A stretch of DNA of 64,000 nt from the NCBI GenBank assembly GCA_902571955.1, contig CACGDZ010000003.1, forward strand, positions 56,954-120,953, in the 5' to 3' direction. This document shows positions 55,708 through 64,000 of the stretch, in pieces; within the stretch, counting starts at the first letter, position 1; every line of letters begins with the position of its first letter. The notes beneath the pieces were generated by a model. It had not been told where the DNA came from. It did not search any database and worked only from the letters and a program-made list of their open reading frames with translations. The position numbers were made by a program, and so were the translations under genes. This stretch comes from an uncultured Pelagibacteraceae bacterium. Its GTDB lineage: Bacteria; Pseudomonadota; Alphaproteobacteria; Pelagibacterales; Pelagibacteraceae.

Positions 55708-56484
55708 TTAATTAAACTTAAAACTTTCACCAAAATATGCATTTTTGGCATTTATGTCTTTAACTAAATTTGATGGAGTATTTTGAGCGATTACTTTACC
55801 ATTGCTAAGGATCATAGCAATGTCGACACAAGCAAGAAGATCCCTTGCCTGGTGGTCACATATACAAATTGTTATATTACTTTCTTGTTGTAAATTTACT
55901 ATAGTCTCTTGTAACATTTTTATAGTTAACACATCTAAAGCAGCAAAACATTCATCTAAAAGTAATACTTTTGGAGAACTAAGAAGAGATAAAACTATAA
56001 CTAATTTTTTTTTCTGGCCACCAGATAAATATTTAGCTTTAATATCTTTTAAACCGTCAAGTTCAAATTTAGAAATGAGATAATTTATTCTCTCATTTCT
56101 TAAATTCTTGTTATCTATAACAATTTCACTGATTGCTTTCATATTTTCAATTAAAGTTAAATCACCAAAAAAACCACCATATTGGGGAACATAACCAACT
56201 TTAAATTCTTTAGTTCTTAAATATATTGGATAATTTGTAACATCTTGCCCTTGTATCTTAATTTTTCCATTTCTGGGCTTAACCAATCCTGTAATTAGAT
56301 TAAATATTGTAGATTTCCCAACCCCATTTGGTCCAAGCATTCCAAAGATTTGACCTTCATTGATTTTAAAATTTATATTATCTAAAATAATTCTATTTCC
56401 ATATGATATAGAAATATTTTCAAATTCAATTACAGATTTTATATTCTTAAATGATTTTATTCTGAATTTTTTAATTATTGCCAT
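55708..56484 (-). CDS. lptB: LPS export ABC transporter ATPase LptB
   Basis: LptB powers LPS extraction from the inner membrane. The 258-residue ABC ATPase has Walker A LGPNGVGKST, the LptB-type Q-loop region VGYVPQYGGFFGDLT, signature YLSGGQKKK, Walker B VLLLDECFAALD and the switch His CICDHQARD. In Walker B the usual Pro after DE is Cys, and the D-loop reads ALDV. It follows lptC directly; lptA, often between them, is missing here. Confidence 0.88.
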   Translation of the reverse strand: MAIIKKFRIKSFKNIKSVIEFENISISYGNRIILDNINFKINEGQIFGMLGPNGVGKSTIFNLITGLVKPRNGKIKIQGQDVTNYPIYLRTKEFKVGYVPQYGGFFGDLTLIENMKAISEIVIDNKNLRNERINYLISKFELDGLKDIKAKYLSGGQKKKLVIVLSLLSSPKVLLLDECFAALDVLTIKMLQETIVNLQQESNITICICDHQARDLLACVDIAMILSNGKVIAQNTPSNLVKDINAKNAYFGESFKFN

Positions 56485-56485
56485 T

Positions 56486-57082
56486 TCAATTTTTACTTTT
56501 TACGTTTACCTTTTCTTTGTTATTATATCTAGAAATTTTTGTGTCTTTTGTTTTAATATTTATTTCAATTAAATCAGCTTCTAAAACATTCTTAAAATTT
56601 GTATAAATTACATTTTTAGAAATTATCATTGAGTTTCTTTTAATAGAAAAGTCTAAATATTCTCCCTTAATTGTGTTATCTAAATATTCTACTATTACAT
56701 TTTTAGAAAAAATAGTATCAAAATTGTTTATATTATATTTACCATAATCAGAATTTATAATTATTTTATTTGAGTCTTCTAATTTTATAAGACCTTGTAC
56801 TTCTGTAAGATAAACAACGTTAGTATTTTTATAGTCAATTTCTCCCTGGGATGCAAAAATTATATATTCATTACCTCTACTGTCTTTGGATGAATAACTT
56901 ACATCTTTAATTATGTTCGAACTATAAATACTTTCATTTTCATTTTCATCTTTAATGTTCCCAGGTTTTTCAACTTTTTTTTCAATTTCTTTAAAAGATA
57001 TATGCTTAGTGTTTTTGAAAAGTAAAAATAAAACAAATATAAGAGAAAAAATTATAAATAAAAAAACAATTTTTCTCTTCAT
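56486..57082 (-). CDS. lptC: LptC-like LPS export protein
   Basis: A 198-residue protein with an N-terminal membrane anchor (about residues 4-23) and a periplasmic beta-jellyroll-like region, VSYSSKDSRGNEYIIFASQGE through VIVEYLDNTIKGEYLDF. This pattern matches LptC, which bridges LptBFG to LptA. Its position between kdsD and lptB supports the call. The sequence is divergent. Confidence 0.8.
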   Translation of the reverse strand: MKRKIVFLFIIFSLIFVLFLLFKNTKHISFKEIEKKVEKPGNIKDENENESIYSSNIIKDVSYSSKDSRGNEYIIFASQGEIDYKNTNVVYLTEVQGLIKLEDSNKIIINSDYGKYNINNFDTIFSKNVIVEYLDNTIKGEYLDFSIKRNSMIISKNVIYTNFKNVLEADLIEINIKTKDTKISRYNNKEKVNVKSKN

Positions 57083-58051
57083 TTAGGATATATTAGACTG
57101 CAGTATATGGTGAATATGTACTACTCCAATAGTTTTTTTGAGATTTTTTCCTTTAAAAACACATAAAGACGTAATTTTTTTATTATTCATTAGAGCAAGA
57201 GCTTTTGCAGCTAAATCGCTTTTATCTATTGCAATCGGTTTTCTGGTCATAATATTTTTTACTTTTACTGTCTGCAAGCTATGTTTTTTTTGATTAAATC
57301 TTCTTATTTGACCGTCTGTAATAATACCAACTGTTTCTCTTTTTTTATTTTGACAAATTAAGACGCCTAATTTTTTGTTATTTAAAATTTTTAAAGCTTC
57401 TTTCATTTTGATGTTTTCATTAACGAAAGGAATTTTTTTTCCTACTACCATAACATCCTCTACAGTTTTTAATTGTGCCCCAAGACTGCCTGCGGGATGA
57501 ATTTTTTTAAAATCTAATTTCCCAAATTTTTTATATTGCATAGTTGCGATAGCTATAGCATCGCCTATTGCTAGCTGTGTTGTAGTACTTGAAGTAGGCA
57601 CAATTCCTCCAGATTCTTTTACTTGAGGAGTTAATATTTTTATATCTGATGCTTTATATAATATTGATTCTTTTTTAGATACTATTCCTATCAACAATAT
57701 TTTATTTCGATTTGCATATTGAATTATGTTTTTTAATTCATTTGTTTGTCCTGAGTAACTGATTAAAATTAGAATATCTTTTTTTGAAATACTTCCGAGA
57801 TCTCCATGTGAAGAATCGCCAGCTGATAAATTAAAGGATGGTGTACCAACCGATGATAATGTTGCAGCAATTTTGGAGGCAATAAGACCACTTTTGCCCA
57901 CCCCACATAAAATTACTTTTGATTGACACTTGGCTATTTGAATAACAGCTTTGTTAAATTCATTATTTAAATTTTTTTTTAATTTTTGAAGAGCTTTTAT
58001 TTCCAGATTAATTACATCTTTTGCAATTGATGTGAACTTTTTATTATTCAT
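57083..58051 (-). CDS. kdsD: Arabinose-5-phosphate isomerase
   Basis: KdsD/KpsF makes arabinose-5-phosphate for Kdo. The 322-residue protein has an N-terminal SIS sugar isomerase domain (VILCGVGKSGLIASKIAATL, GDSSHGDLG, SYSGQTNEL) and two C-terminal CBS domains (about residues 200-320). Together with kdsB later in the window and lptBC it points to Kdo-LPS synthesis. Confidence 0.94.
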   Translation of the reverse strand: MNNKKFTSIAKDVINLEIKALQKLKKNLNNEFNKAVIQIAKCQSKVILCGVGKSGLIASKIAATLSSVGTPSFNLSAGDSSHGDLGSISKKDILILISYSGQTNELKNIIQYANRNKILLIGIVSKKESILYKASDIKILTPQVKESGGIVPTSSTTTQLAIGDAIAIATMQYKKFGKLDFKKIHPAGSLGAQLKTVEDVMVVGKKIPFVNENIKMKEALKILNNKKLGVLICQNKKRETVGIITDGQIRRFNQKKHSLQTVKVKNIMTRKPIAIDKSDLAAKALALMNNKKITSLCVFKGKNLKKTIGVVHIHHILQSNIS

Positions 58052-58662
58052 CAGTGGGACCAGACATCTTCCTTAAATAAGGCTAAATCAAGATCAACTC
58101 TTGTTTTTAAAAATTTTAAACAGTCTTTATAAAGTTGTAATCTACTTTCTCTATCTAGAATTTTAATCAATTCTTCATGGATTTTATGTAAATATATAAC
58201 ATCGTTAGCACAGTATTTAAGTTGAGCTGCTGTTAAATCACCTCCAAAATCTGAGTTTTGAAATTGTTTGCTTATGTCAATATTTATAAATTCTTTGATT
58301 AAAGCTTTCAATGAATGATTGTCTGAATACGATCTAGCTAGCTTAGATGCAATTTTAGTATCAAGAATATTGTTTGTTTCTGTTTTAAGATAATACTTGA
58401 TATGTGCCATGTCTGCTCTTCCGTAATGAAAAATTTTAGTAATTTTATCATCTCTCATTAGGTTTACTAAATTTGGCGCTGAATAGTTACCTCTATCAAA
58501 CTGAATTATATGTGCGTCTGAATTTCCTGAAGATATTTGAATTAAACATAATGGATCACGTCTTACATTTAAACCCATAAACTCACCATCTACAGCTATT
58601 ATATTGCCTAATTTCAAATCATCTGGTAGATCATTTTTGTACAATTGAATATTATTACTCAT
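58051..58662 (-). CDS. RNase D-like 3'-5' exonuclease
   Basis: A 203-residue DEDDy exonuclease domain alone: AVDGEFMGLNVRRDPLCLIQIS (motif I), FHYGRADMAHIKYYL (motif II) and YCANDVIYLHKIHEEL (motif III). It lacks the HRDC domains of full RNase D, as do many alphaproteobacterial homologues. It is likely to act on RNA ends. Only 16 bp separate its start from the divergent NDUFA9-like gene. Confidence 0.88.
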   Translation of the reverse strand: MSNNIQLYKNDLPDDLKLGNIIAVDGEFMGLNVRRDPLCLIQISSGNSDAHIIQFDRGNYSAPNLVNLMRDDKITKIFHYGRADMAHIKYYLKTETNNILDTKIASKLARSYSDNHSLKALIKEFINIDISKQFQNSDFGGDLTAAQLKYCANDVIYLHKIHEELIKILDRESRLQLYKDCLKFLKTRVDLDLALFKEDVWSH

Positions 58663-58678
58663 TGTTAAACATATATAT

Positions 58679-59644
58679 ATGAAAGCAAAAAATTGTCTAA
58701 TCTTTGGTGGCAGTGGCCAAATTGGTAGAAACTTAATAAGAAAACTTACAAAAAATAATTATAAAGTCACTGTAGTAACAAGGAATATTCATCAAAAAAG
58801 TTACATTATTAAAACCCAAGCTAATGTAGGGTATATTGATATTGTGGAGTCAAACATATTTGAGGAAAGCAAGATAAGAGAACTTTTTAAAAAAGCTGAC
58901 ATTTGTATTAATTTAGTTGGAATTTTATTCGAACAAAAAAAAGGTAATACTTTTAGAAATATTCACACAATTTTTCCCTCTCTTTTAGCAAAACTCTCTA
59001 AAGAATATAATCTTGAACATTTTATTCACCTATCAGCATTGGGAATTAACGAAGCAATAGACTCAAATTATGCTAGGAGTAAAATTGAAGGGGAAAATGA
59101 AATTTTAAAAAATTTTCCACTATCTACAATCTTAAGACCTTCAATAGTATATTCAGTTGATGACAATTTTACTACAAATTTTATGACTTTGTTAAATAGA
59201 CTTCCTATATTTCCTCTTTATTATAGTGGTAATACCAAATTTGCTCCTATACATTGCTCAGATTTAACGGATATTATACATCATATAATATCAAAAAAGA
59301 TAAGTTCTAAAATAATAGAATGTGTTGGGCCTGAGATAATAACATTTAAGGAAATATTAATTAAATTACTTAAACTTATTGATAAAAAAAGAATTTTATT
59401 ACCAATACCTTTATCTTTGGCAACTATTTCTGCTAAATTGTTTGAAATTATGCCTAGACCATTACTAACGAGAGATCAGCTCAGGCTTTTAAAATACGAC
59501 AATGTACCAACTAAAAAATATAAAACTAATTTTGATATAGGCGTACCGAGCTTAAGATTATTCGATGAAGAAGTTAAAAAATATTGCTATATGTGGAGAG
59601 ATGGTGGACAGTTTTCAACCGATAAATATTTCTCAAATAAATAA
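58679..59644 (+). CDS. NDUFA9-like NAD(P)-binding protein
   Basis: A 321-residue atypical short-chain dehydrogenase-like protein: Rossmann start CLIFGGSGQIGRNLIRKL, INLVGILFEQKKG, HLSALGIN, and NYARSKIEGENEI with YxxxK. The order and C-terminal sequence match the alphaproteobacterial relatives of the complex I accessory subunit NDUFA9. Its role may be in quinone or membrane redox metabolism; this is inferred. Confidence 0.82.
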   Translation: MKAKNCLIFGGSGQIGRNLIRKLTKNNYKVTVVTRNIHQKSYIIKTQANVGYIDIVESNIFEESKIRELFKKADICINLVGILFEQKKGNTFRNIHTIFPSLLAKLSKEYNLEHFIHLSALGINEAIDSNYARSKIEGENEILKNFPLSTILRPSIVYSVDDNFTTNFMTLLNRLPIFPLYYSGNTKFAPIHCSDLTDIIHHIISKKISSKIIECVGPEIITFKEILIKLLKLIDKKRILLPIPLSLATISAKLFEIMPRPLLTRDQLRLLKYDNVPTKKYKTNFDIGVPSLRLFDEEVKKYCYMWRDGGQFSTDKYFSNK

Positions 59645-59669
59645 AAATATTAAATTACCTTAACAATAT

Positions 59670-60164
59670 CTACGCTGATTTAATTTTTTTTTCAATAAAT
59701 TCAGGAACCTCTTCTTTATTAGGAATATCATCTTTTTTATTTTTTGGTTGGTATGCATAAAGCAAGTGTAACTTACAATATGAAAATTCTTTTAGTGAAT
59801 TTCTTCCACAAAAATAAAATGATTTCTCATTCGGGTGTCCAATTGGCCATTTACACGAACTCTCATCTAATTCTTCTAACTGTTTAGGATTTTCCGGTTC
59901 AAAATCTTTTTCTATAATTAAAGATTTAAATTTACTCCTACGACCTCTTTTTAACTTAATGTTTTTTTCATCTTTAGAATTCTCAAAATTTTGGTTAGAG
60001 GGAGCTGAGCGCGTCTTTATTTTTGCAGACAAATTCAAACGATGAGCTTTACCAATTACTGCATTTCTGCTTATACCACCTATGATCTGTGCAATCTGAC
60101 TAGCGGTATTTCCTTTTCCCCATAATTCTTTTAATTTTGTTACTTTTTCCTCTGTCCAGCTCAT
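59670..60164 (-). CDS. gcrA: GcrA cell-cycle regulator
   Basis: A 164-residue GcrA: the N-terminal MSWTEEKVTKLKELWGKG and SRNAVIGKAHRLNL form the DNA-binding helix-turn-helix; a basic linker follows, then a C-terminal Cys-bearing domain CKWPIGHP...YFCGRN...YCKLH that contacts sigma70. In Caulobacter GcrA activates genes at CcrM-methylated GANTC sites. The gcrA-argD neighbourhood is typical of alphaproteobacteria. Confidence 0.94.
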   Translation of the reverse strand: MSWTEEKVTKLKELWGKGNTASQIAQIIGGISRNAVIGKAHRLNLSAKIKTRSAPSNQNFENSKDEKNIKLKRGRRSKFKSLIIEKDFEPENPKQLEELDESSCKWPIGHPNEKSFYFCGRNSLKEFSYCKLHLLYAYQPKNKKDDIPNKEEVPEFIEKKIKSA

Positions 60165-60332
60165 TTCTATATGTTGTATATATTTTTAATTTCATAACAA
60201 TATACTGATATAAAATTAAATTAAACAATGAAAAAAATAGAGTTATCAACAATAAATTGAATATAAAAACAAAATTCATTTTCAATCATAACTTGTATCT
60301 AATAATTAAAATTTATAAAACAAACTGAACTT
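60165..60332. promoter_or_regulatory. Divergent gcrA/argD intergenic region with DnaA-box-like site
   Basis: This 168-bp AT-rich region has no ORF I trust. It contains TTATCAACA at 60243-60251, one mismatch from the DnaA box TTATCCACA, 79 bp upstream of the gcrA start. In Caulobacter DnaA activates gcrA, so the site could be functional. Promoters for both genes must lie here, but no clear pair of hexamers is seen. Confidence 0.4.
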
Positions 60333-61499
60333 ATGAGTTATTTAGCAAAAAATTATAATAGAAAAAAAATTTCATTTGAATATGGCGAGGGAAGCTACTT
60401 ATATTCCACTGACAAAAAAAAATATTTAGATTTTGTGCAGGGAATAGCTGTTAATTCTTTAGGTCATGCTCATCCTAAATTAATAAAAACTTTAAAAAAT
60501 CAGTCAAAAAAATTATGGCATGTATCAAATGCATTTCAAATTCCCGAAGGTGAAAAATTGGCAAAAAAGTTATGTAAAAAAACTTTTGCAGACTATGTAA
60601 TGTTTCAAAATAGTGGTGCTGAGGCTACAGAAGCAGCAATAAAAGTAGCTCGAAGGTATTTTTACTCAATAGGAAAACCAAACAAAAATAGAATTTTATG
60701 TATTAAAAACTCTTTCCATGGAAGAACTTTAGCAGCAATTTTTGCAAGTGGATCAAAGAAAATGACAGAGGGGTTTGCTCCCAAAGTAACAGGGTTCGAT
60801 CATTTTAGCTTTGGTGATCATAATACTCTTAAAAAGAAAATCAATAAAAATACAGCCGCAATTATGGTTGAAACAATTATGGGTGAAGGAGGAATTAAAG
60901 TGATTCCAGATTGGTGTTTAAAAGAATTAAGAGCATTATGTAACAAGAAAAAAATATTGTTAATCCTTGATGAAGTTCAATGTGGAATAGGAAGATCTGG
61001 TGATTTTTTTGCTTTTGAAAAATCTAAAGTAAAACCTGATATTGTACCAATTGCGAAAGGAATAGGTGGAGGATTTCCTATTGGAGCAGTTTTAATGAAT
61101 AAAAAAGTTGCATCGGGCATGACACCAGGTACTCATGGATCAACATTTGGAGGAAACCCTTTGGCGATGGCCGTTGGAAACACCGTAATGGATATCATAT
61201 CAAATAAGAAATTTTTAAATAATGTAAAAATTTTATCAAAATATTTTTTATTTAAACTAAATAAAATTCAAAAAAAATATCCAAATCTGATTAAACAGAT
61301 AAGAGGAAAAGGTTTTTTGATTGGAATACAGTTATATAAAGATCAAACAGAATTTATTAAAAAATTGATGAATAATCAGCTATTGACTATACGAGCAGCA
61401 GAAAACGTTGTTCGTATTTTACCTCCATTAAATGTTAAAAAAAATGAGATAGATTTAGCAATAAAAATTATTGAAAAGGTCTGTTCACAGATTAAATAA
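60333..61499 (+). CDS. argD: Acetylornithine aminotransferase
   Basis: ArgD transaminates N-acetylglutamate semialdehyde (and often the DAP intermediate). The 388-residue class III aminotransferase has FVQGIAVNSLGHAHP, FQNSGAEATEAAIKVAR, SFHGRTLAAIFASG, LILDEVQCGIGRSG, and the PLP Lys in PIAKGIGGGFPIGAV. It is followed by argF after 1 bp. Confidence 0.96.
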   Translation: MSYLAKNYNRKKISFEYGEGSYLYSTDKKKYLDFVQGIAVNSLGHAHPKLIKTLKNQSKKLWHVSNAFQIPEGEKLAKKLCKKTFADYVMFQNSGAEATEAAIKVARRYFYSIGKPNKNRILCIKNSFHGRTLAAIFASGSKKMTEGFAPKVTGFDHFSFGDHNTLKKKINKNTAAIMVETIMGEGGIKVIPDWCLKELRALCNKKKILLILDEVQCGIGRSGDFFAFEKSKVKPDIVPIAKGIGGGFPIGAVLMNKKVASGMTPGTHGSTFGGNPLAMAVGNTVMDIISNKKFLNNVKILSKYFLFKLNKIQKKYPNLIKQIRGKGFLIGIQLYKDQTEFIKKLMNNQLLTIRAAENVVRILPPLNVKKNEIDLAIKIIEKVCSQIK

Positions 61500-61500
61500 T

Positions 61501-62430
61501 ATGAATCATTTCATCAATTTAAAAGATATACCCGCAAAAGATCTTAGAAAGATTATTATTGATGCTAAAAAAAGAAAAAATTTAAGAAAAAAACTTAGTA
61601 CTTTAGAGGTTGATAAAGGTGCACCCTTAAAAGGAAAGTTATTAATTCAAATGTTTGAGAAATCTAGTTTGCGAACAAGATTAAGCTTTTATTTAGCTAT
61701 CAAACAATTAGGTGGTGGCACCTTGACTTTAAGATCTAATGAACTTCATTTAGGTCAAGGTGGAGAAAGTATTGCTGATACGGCTAAAATTCTTTCTACT
61801 TATGGTGATGGGTTTATGCTTAGAACTGATAGTGATAAAAAGGTTGAAAATTTTGAAAAATATTTATCAATACCTGTCATCAATGGTTTAAGTCCCTCAT
61901 CTCATCCAACGCAGGTTTTATCAGATGTTTTTACTGTTGAGGAAATAAAGAAGAAACCAATTTCTAAATTAAATATTTGTTGGATAGGTGACTCCAACAA
62001 TGTTTTAGATAGTTTAATAGCAGCATCAGTAAAATTTTCTTTCAAGCTGAATATTGGTTGTCCAAAAAAATTTGAACCAGGAAAAGAAGTTAGAGCTTGG
62101 GTCAAGAGAAATAATAAAAAAATTTATATTTATAATGATGCTAAAAAAGCAGTTGTAGGTGCTGATGTGATTTTTTCTGACAAAGTTATTTCTTTAAATG
62201 ATAGAGTTAATAAGAAGAAAAAAATACAAGCATTTAAAAATTTTAAAATCGATAAAAAATTAATGAGTTATGCAAAAAAAAGTTGCATTTTTTTACATTG
62301 TTTGCCAAGAGGAGATGAGGTAAGTGATGGTATTTTTTTAGGTACGAAATCTCACGTATGGCAACAAGCACTCAATAGAGTTCACGTACAAAAAAGTATA
62401 TTATTATATTGTTTTGGAAAATTAAGGTAG
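61501..62430 (+). CDS. argF: Ornithine carbamoyltransferase
   Basis: ArgF makes citrulline. From ATG 61501 it is 309 residues. Carbamoyl phosphate binding is at EKSSLRTRLSF (S-x-R-T-R), then SSHPTQVLSDVFTV, WIGDSNNVLDSLI, and the ornithine-side catalytic HCLPRG. It overlaps the convergent cytochrome gene by 9 bp. Confidence 0.95.
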   Translation: MNHFINLKDIPAKDLRKIIIDAKKRKNLRKKLSTLEVDKGAPLKGKLLIQMFEKSSLRTRLSFYLAIKQLGGGTLTLRSNELHLGQGGESIADTAKILSTYGDGFMLRTDSDKKVENFEKYLSIPVINGLSPSSHPTQVLSDVFTVEEIKKKPISKLNICWIGDSNNVLDSLIAASVKFSFKLNIGCPKKFEPGKEVRAWVKRNNKKIYIYNDAKKAVVGADVIFSDKVISLNDRVNKKKKIQAFKNFKIDKKLMSYAKKSCIFLHCLPRGDEVSDGIFLGTKSHVWQQALNRVHVQKSILLYCFGKLR

Positions 62431-62961
62431 CGGCAAAGGGCTGTCTGAATTCTCATTTAGATATTTTATTACAGAGGCTCTATCTTTTTCTTTTCTAAGA
62501 CCTGCATATGCCATCTTTGTTCCCTTAATCCATTTTGCAGGTTTAATTAAAAATCCATTTAGTTCTTCAAAAGTCCATTGTTTATCATACGCTGCTAATG
62601 CTTTAGAATATTTATATTCTTCAACCGCTCCAACTTTTCTTCCTACAACATTATATAGCGCTGGACCTATAGCATTCTTTCCTCCTTTAACAATTGAATG
62701 ACAAGCTGCGCATTTTTTAAAAACTTTTTCGCCATGAGCAATATCTCCCATTGCCATCAATGCTGATATATCAATTTTGTCTGACGTCGTGCTTGAGCTG
62801 GTTGTGGATATAGTAGTGGCAGCTTCTACTTCAACTGAATAACCAGGCGTTTCAGGTTTCTCTACATGGAATATAACATCAGATAATTTTCCAATACCGA
62901 TAACAAGCAGGGCAACCATTAAAACTGCAGCAACTATTTTATTTATTTCGAAAGAATCCAT
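62422..62961 (-). CDS. Membrane-anchored cytochrome c (CycM/c552 type)
   Basis: A 179-residue c-type cytochrome with an uncleaved N-terminal anchor (about residues 8-28), an Ala/Ser/Thr-rich linker (45-65) and a class I heme c domain: KKCAACHSIVKGGKNAIGP (CxxCH) and axial Met in GTKMAYAGLR. It probably shuttles electrons from the bc1 complex to cytochrome oxidase in the periplasm, as for CycM. Confidence 0.92.
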   Translation of the reverse strand: MDSFEINKIVAAVLMVALLVIGIGKLSDVIFHVEKPETPGYSVEVEAATTISTTSSSTTSDKIDISALMAMGDIAHGEKVFKKCAACHSIVKGGKNAIGPALYNVVGRKVGAVEEYKYSKALAAYDKQWTFEELNGFLIKPAKWIKGTKMAYAGLRKEKDRASVIKYLNENSDSPLPLP

Positions 62962-63074
62962 TTTTTCTAAATTTTGTAGTGAACGTATAACACGATAAAT
63001 TAAAAAAAAGCTAAAATTTAATGTATAAATTTGCCTCTATAGTTGTTTAACGAGTATAATAATTTGAAAATATA

Positions 63075-63806
63075 ATGAAAACTTTAGTAATTATACCCTC
63101 TAGAATGTCTGCGACTAGGCTTCCAGGTAAACCGTTATTAAAAATAAATGGTTTATCAATTATATCACATGTGTCTAAAAAAGCTGGAGAAGCCAATATT
63201 GGAGACGTGATTGTAGCTACAGAGGATCAAGAAATTATTGATGATGTTAAAAGTAATGGTTTCAATGCTATTTTAACAAGCAATAAACATAAGACAGGAA
63301 CAGATAGAATTTACGAAGCACTTAAAAAATCAAATGTTAGAGATGTTGATTTTATTATGAATTTGCAAGGTGATGAACCAGCAATCGATATTGATGATAT
63401 CAAAAGTTTGAATGACAAAATGGTAAAAAATAATTCTAATTTAGGAACTCTTGCCGCAAAAATAAAAGATAATAAAAACCTTATGAATGAAAATATTGTT
63501 AAGGTCATTACTGAAAATAGCCTAGACAGTGATCATTTTCCAAAGGCTGTGTCCTTTTCAAGAAAATCTGAGCAGGTAGAAAATATTTATCACCATATTG
63601 GAATTTATTGTTATTCAAGAGATTGTCTAGAAAAATTTGTTCACTTGGATCAATCTAAAAATGAAATAGAAAATCGACTAGAGCAGTTAAGAGCCTTAGA
63701 TAATAATATTGATATCAATGTTTCACTTGCTATGTCATCTCCAATAGGAGTGGATACAGAAGAAGATTATCTAGCCTTAAAAAAAATAATGGAATATAAG
63801 AATTGA
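63075..63806 (+). CDS. kdsB: 3-deoxy-manno-octulosonate cytidylyltransferase
   Basis: KdsB activates Kdo as CMP-Kdo for LPS. The 243-residue protein has IIPSRMSATRLPGKPLL, VATEDQEI, KTGTDRIYEAL, MNLQGDEPAID and HHIGIYCYSRD. It shares one base with pheA (TGATG), so they are translated together. Confidence 0.96.
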   Translation: MKTLVIIPSRMSATRLPGKPLLKINGLSIISHVSKKAGEANIGDVIVATEDQEIIDDVKSNGFNAILTSNKHKTGTDRIYEALKKSNVRDVDFIMNLQGDEPAIDIDDIKSLNDKMVKNNSNLGTLAAKIKDNKNLMNENIVKVITENSLDSDHFPKAVSFSRKSEQVENIYHHIGIYCYSRDCLEKFVHLDQSKNEIENRLEQLRALDNNIDINVSLAMSSPIGVDTEEDYLALKKIMEYKN

Positions 63807-64000
63807 TGAGTAAAATTTATTTTCAGGGAACCTTTGGTGCATATTCTCATTTAGCAGCTATTTCAATTGATCCTAAAGCTGAGATTTTGCCATGTAAAAC
63901 TTTTGATGAGTGTTTTAACAAAGCTTCAGAGGAACCCGAAAGTAGAATAATAATACCAGAGTCTAATAGAATTACAGGCAATATTGGTATTGAATACTTA
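63806..64000 (+). CDS. pheA: Prephenate dehydratase, N-terminal part (truncated by window edge)
   Basis: ATG 63806 opens MSKIYFQGTFGAYSHLAAIS, the classic N-terminal GxxGAYSH motif of prephenate dehydratase, followed by PCKTFDECFNKA and the strand RIIIPESNRITGNIG. The final 65 residues visible continue past the window. It converts prephenate to phenylpyruvate. The kdsB-pheA pair is known in alphaproteobacteria. Confidence 0.93.
   Translation, partial: MSKIYFQGTFGAYSHLAAISIDPKAEILPCKTFDECFNKASEEPESRIIIPESNRITGNIGIEYL

Noticed and set aside
60100-60285. 61-codon frame upstream of gcrA
   Set aside because: It overlaps the gcrA start on the same strand in another frame and is a run of hydrophobic AT-rich codons without support.

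Overview
The window is a gene-dense, AT-rich stretch of an alphaproteobacterial chromosome that looks like a SAR11-clade (Pelagibacter-like) genome. I base this on very short or overlapping gene junctions, strong A/T codon bias, lysine/asparagine/isoleucine-rich proteins, alphaproteobacterial gene orders (thrS-infC-rpmI-rplT-pheST; murA-DUF2948-hisD-infA; aroA-cmk-rpsA-ihfB; trpF-trpB-trpA-accD-folC-trxA; gcrA-argD-argF) and an alphaproteobacterial tRNA-His without an encoded G-1. No full-length mobile element, rRNA or CRISPR array is visible.

Layout. 1-7.1 kb: translation genes (thrS end, infC, rpmI, rplT, pheS, pheT, lepA), then tRNA-Ser. 7.3-10.7 kb: gyrB and a RegB-type redox sensor kinase. 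10.7-16 kb, mostly minus: cobT-cobS-J-domain gene, divergent bolA-like gene, aroB-aroK. 15.9-20 kb plus: a small membrane protein, a large secreted protein of unknown function, def, fmt, truA. 20-27.4 kb minus: a SET-domain protein beside a histone-deacetylase-family protein, dapE, dapD, a HAD phosphatase, argB, yidC-yidD-rnpA-rpmH. 27.4-36.2 kb: TVP38-type membrane protein, tRNA-Thr, two tiny basic ORFs, dcd, murA, DUF2948, hisD, infA, tRNA-Phe, csp, tRNA-His, hisS, hisZ, hisG.

36.2-42.1 kb is an accessory island: a C5 DNA methyltransferase, a small basic protein, a GC-richer structured noncoding stretch, a GHKL (MORC/MutL-like) ATPase, two unknown proteins (one with an in-frame stop) and a Vsr endonuclease. 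It looks like a methylation-linked restriction or defence system. 42.1-45.9 kb carries two small unknowns, then rmuC, a RecB-family-like nuclease and an exonuclease I-like protein, directly before trxA.

45.9-64 kb: trxA, folC, accD, trpABF, pyrF, ihfB, rpsA, cmk, aroA, lptB, lptC, kdsD, an RNase D-like exonuclease, an NDUFA9-like protein, gcrA, argD, argF, a membrane cytochrome c, kdsB and the start of pheA.

The most striking single observation is in infA. The IF-1 reading frame is cleanly split by about 50 nt that carries a GC-rich, 14-bp perfect hairpin and an in-frame stop just after two Gly codons. The missing C-terminal 21 residues resume right after another Gly codon, in a different frame. 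No single plus or minus one frameshift can join the halves. The geometry resembles the ribosomal bypass of phage T4 gene 60. Other points are the island with its candidate RNA, the SET/HDAC pair, cobST without cobN in view, and the nuclease cluster at the trxA side of the trp/acc/fol block.
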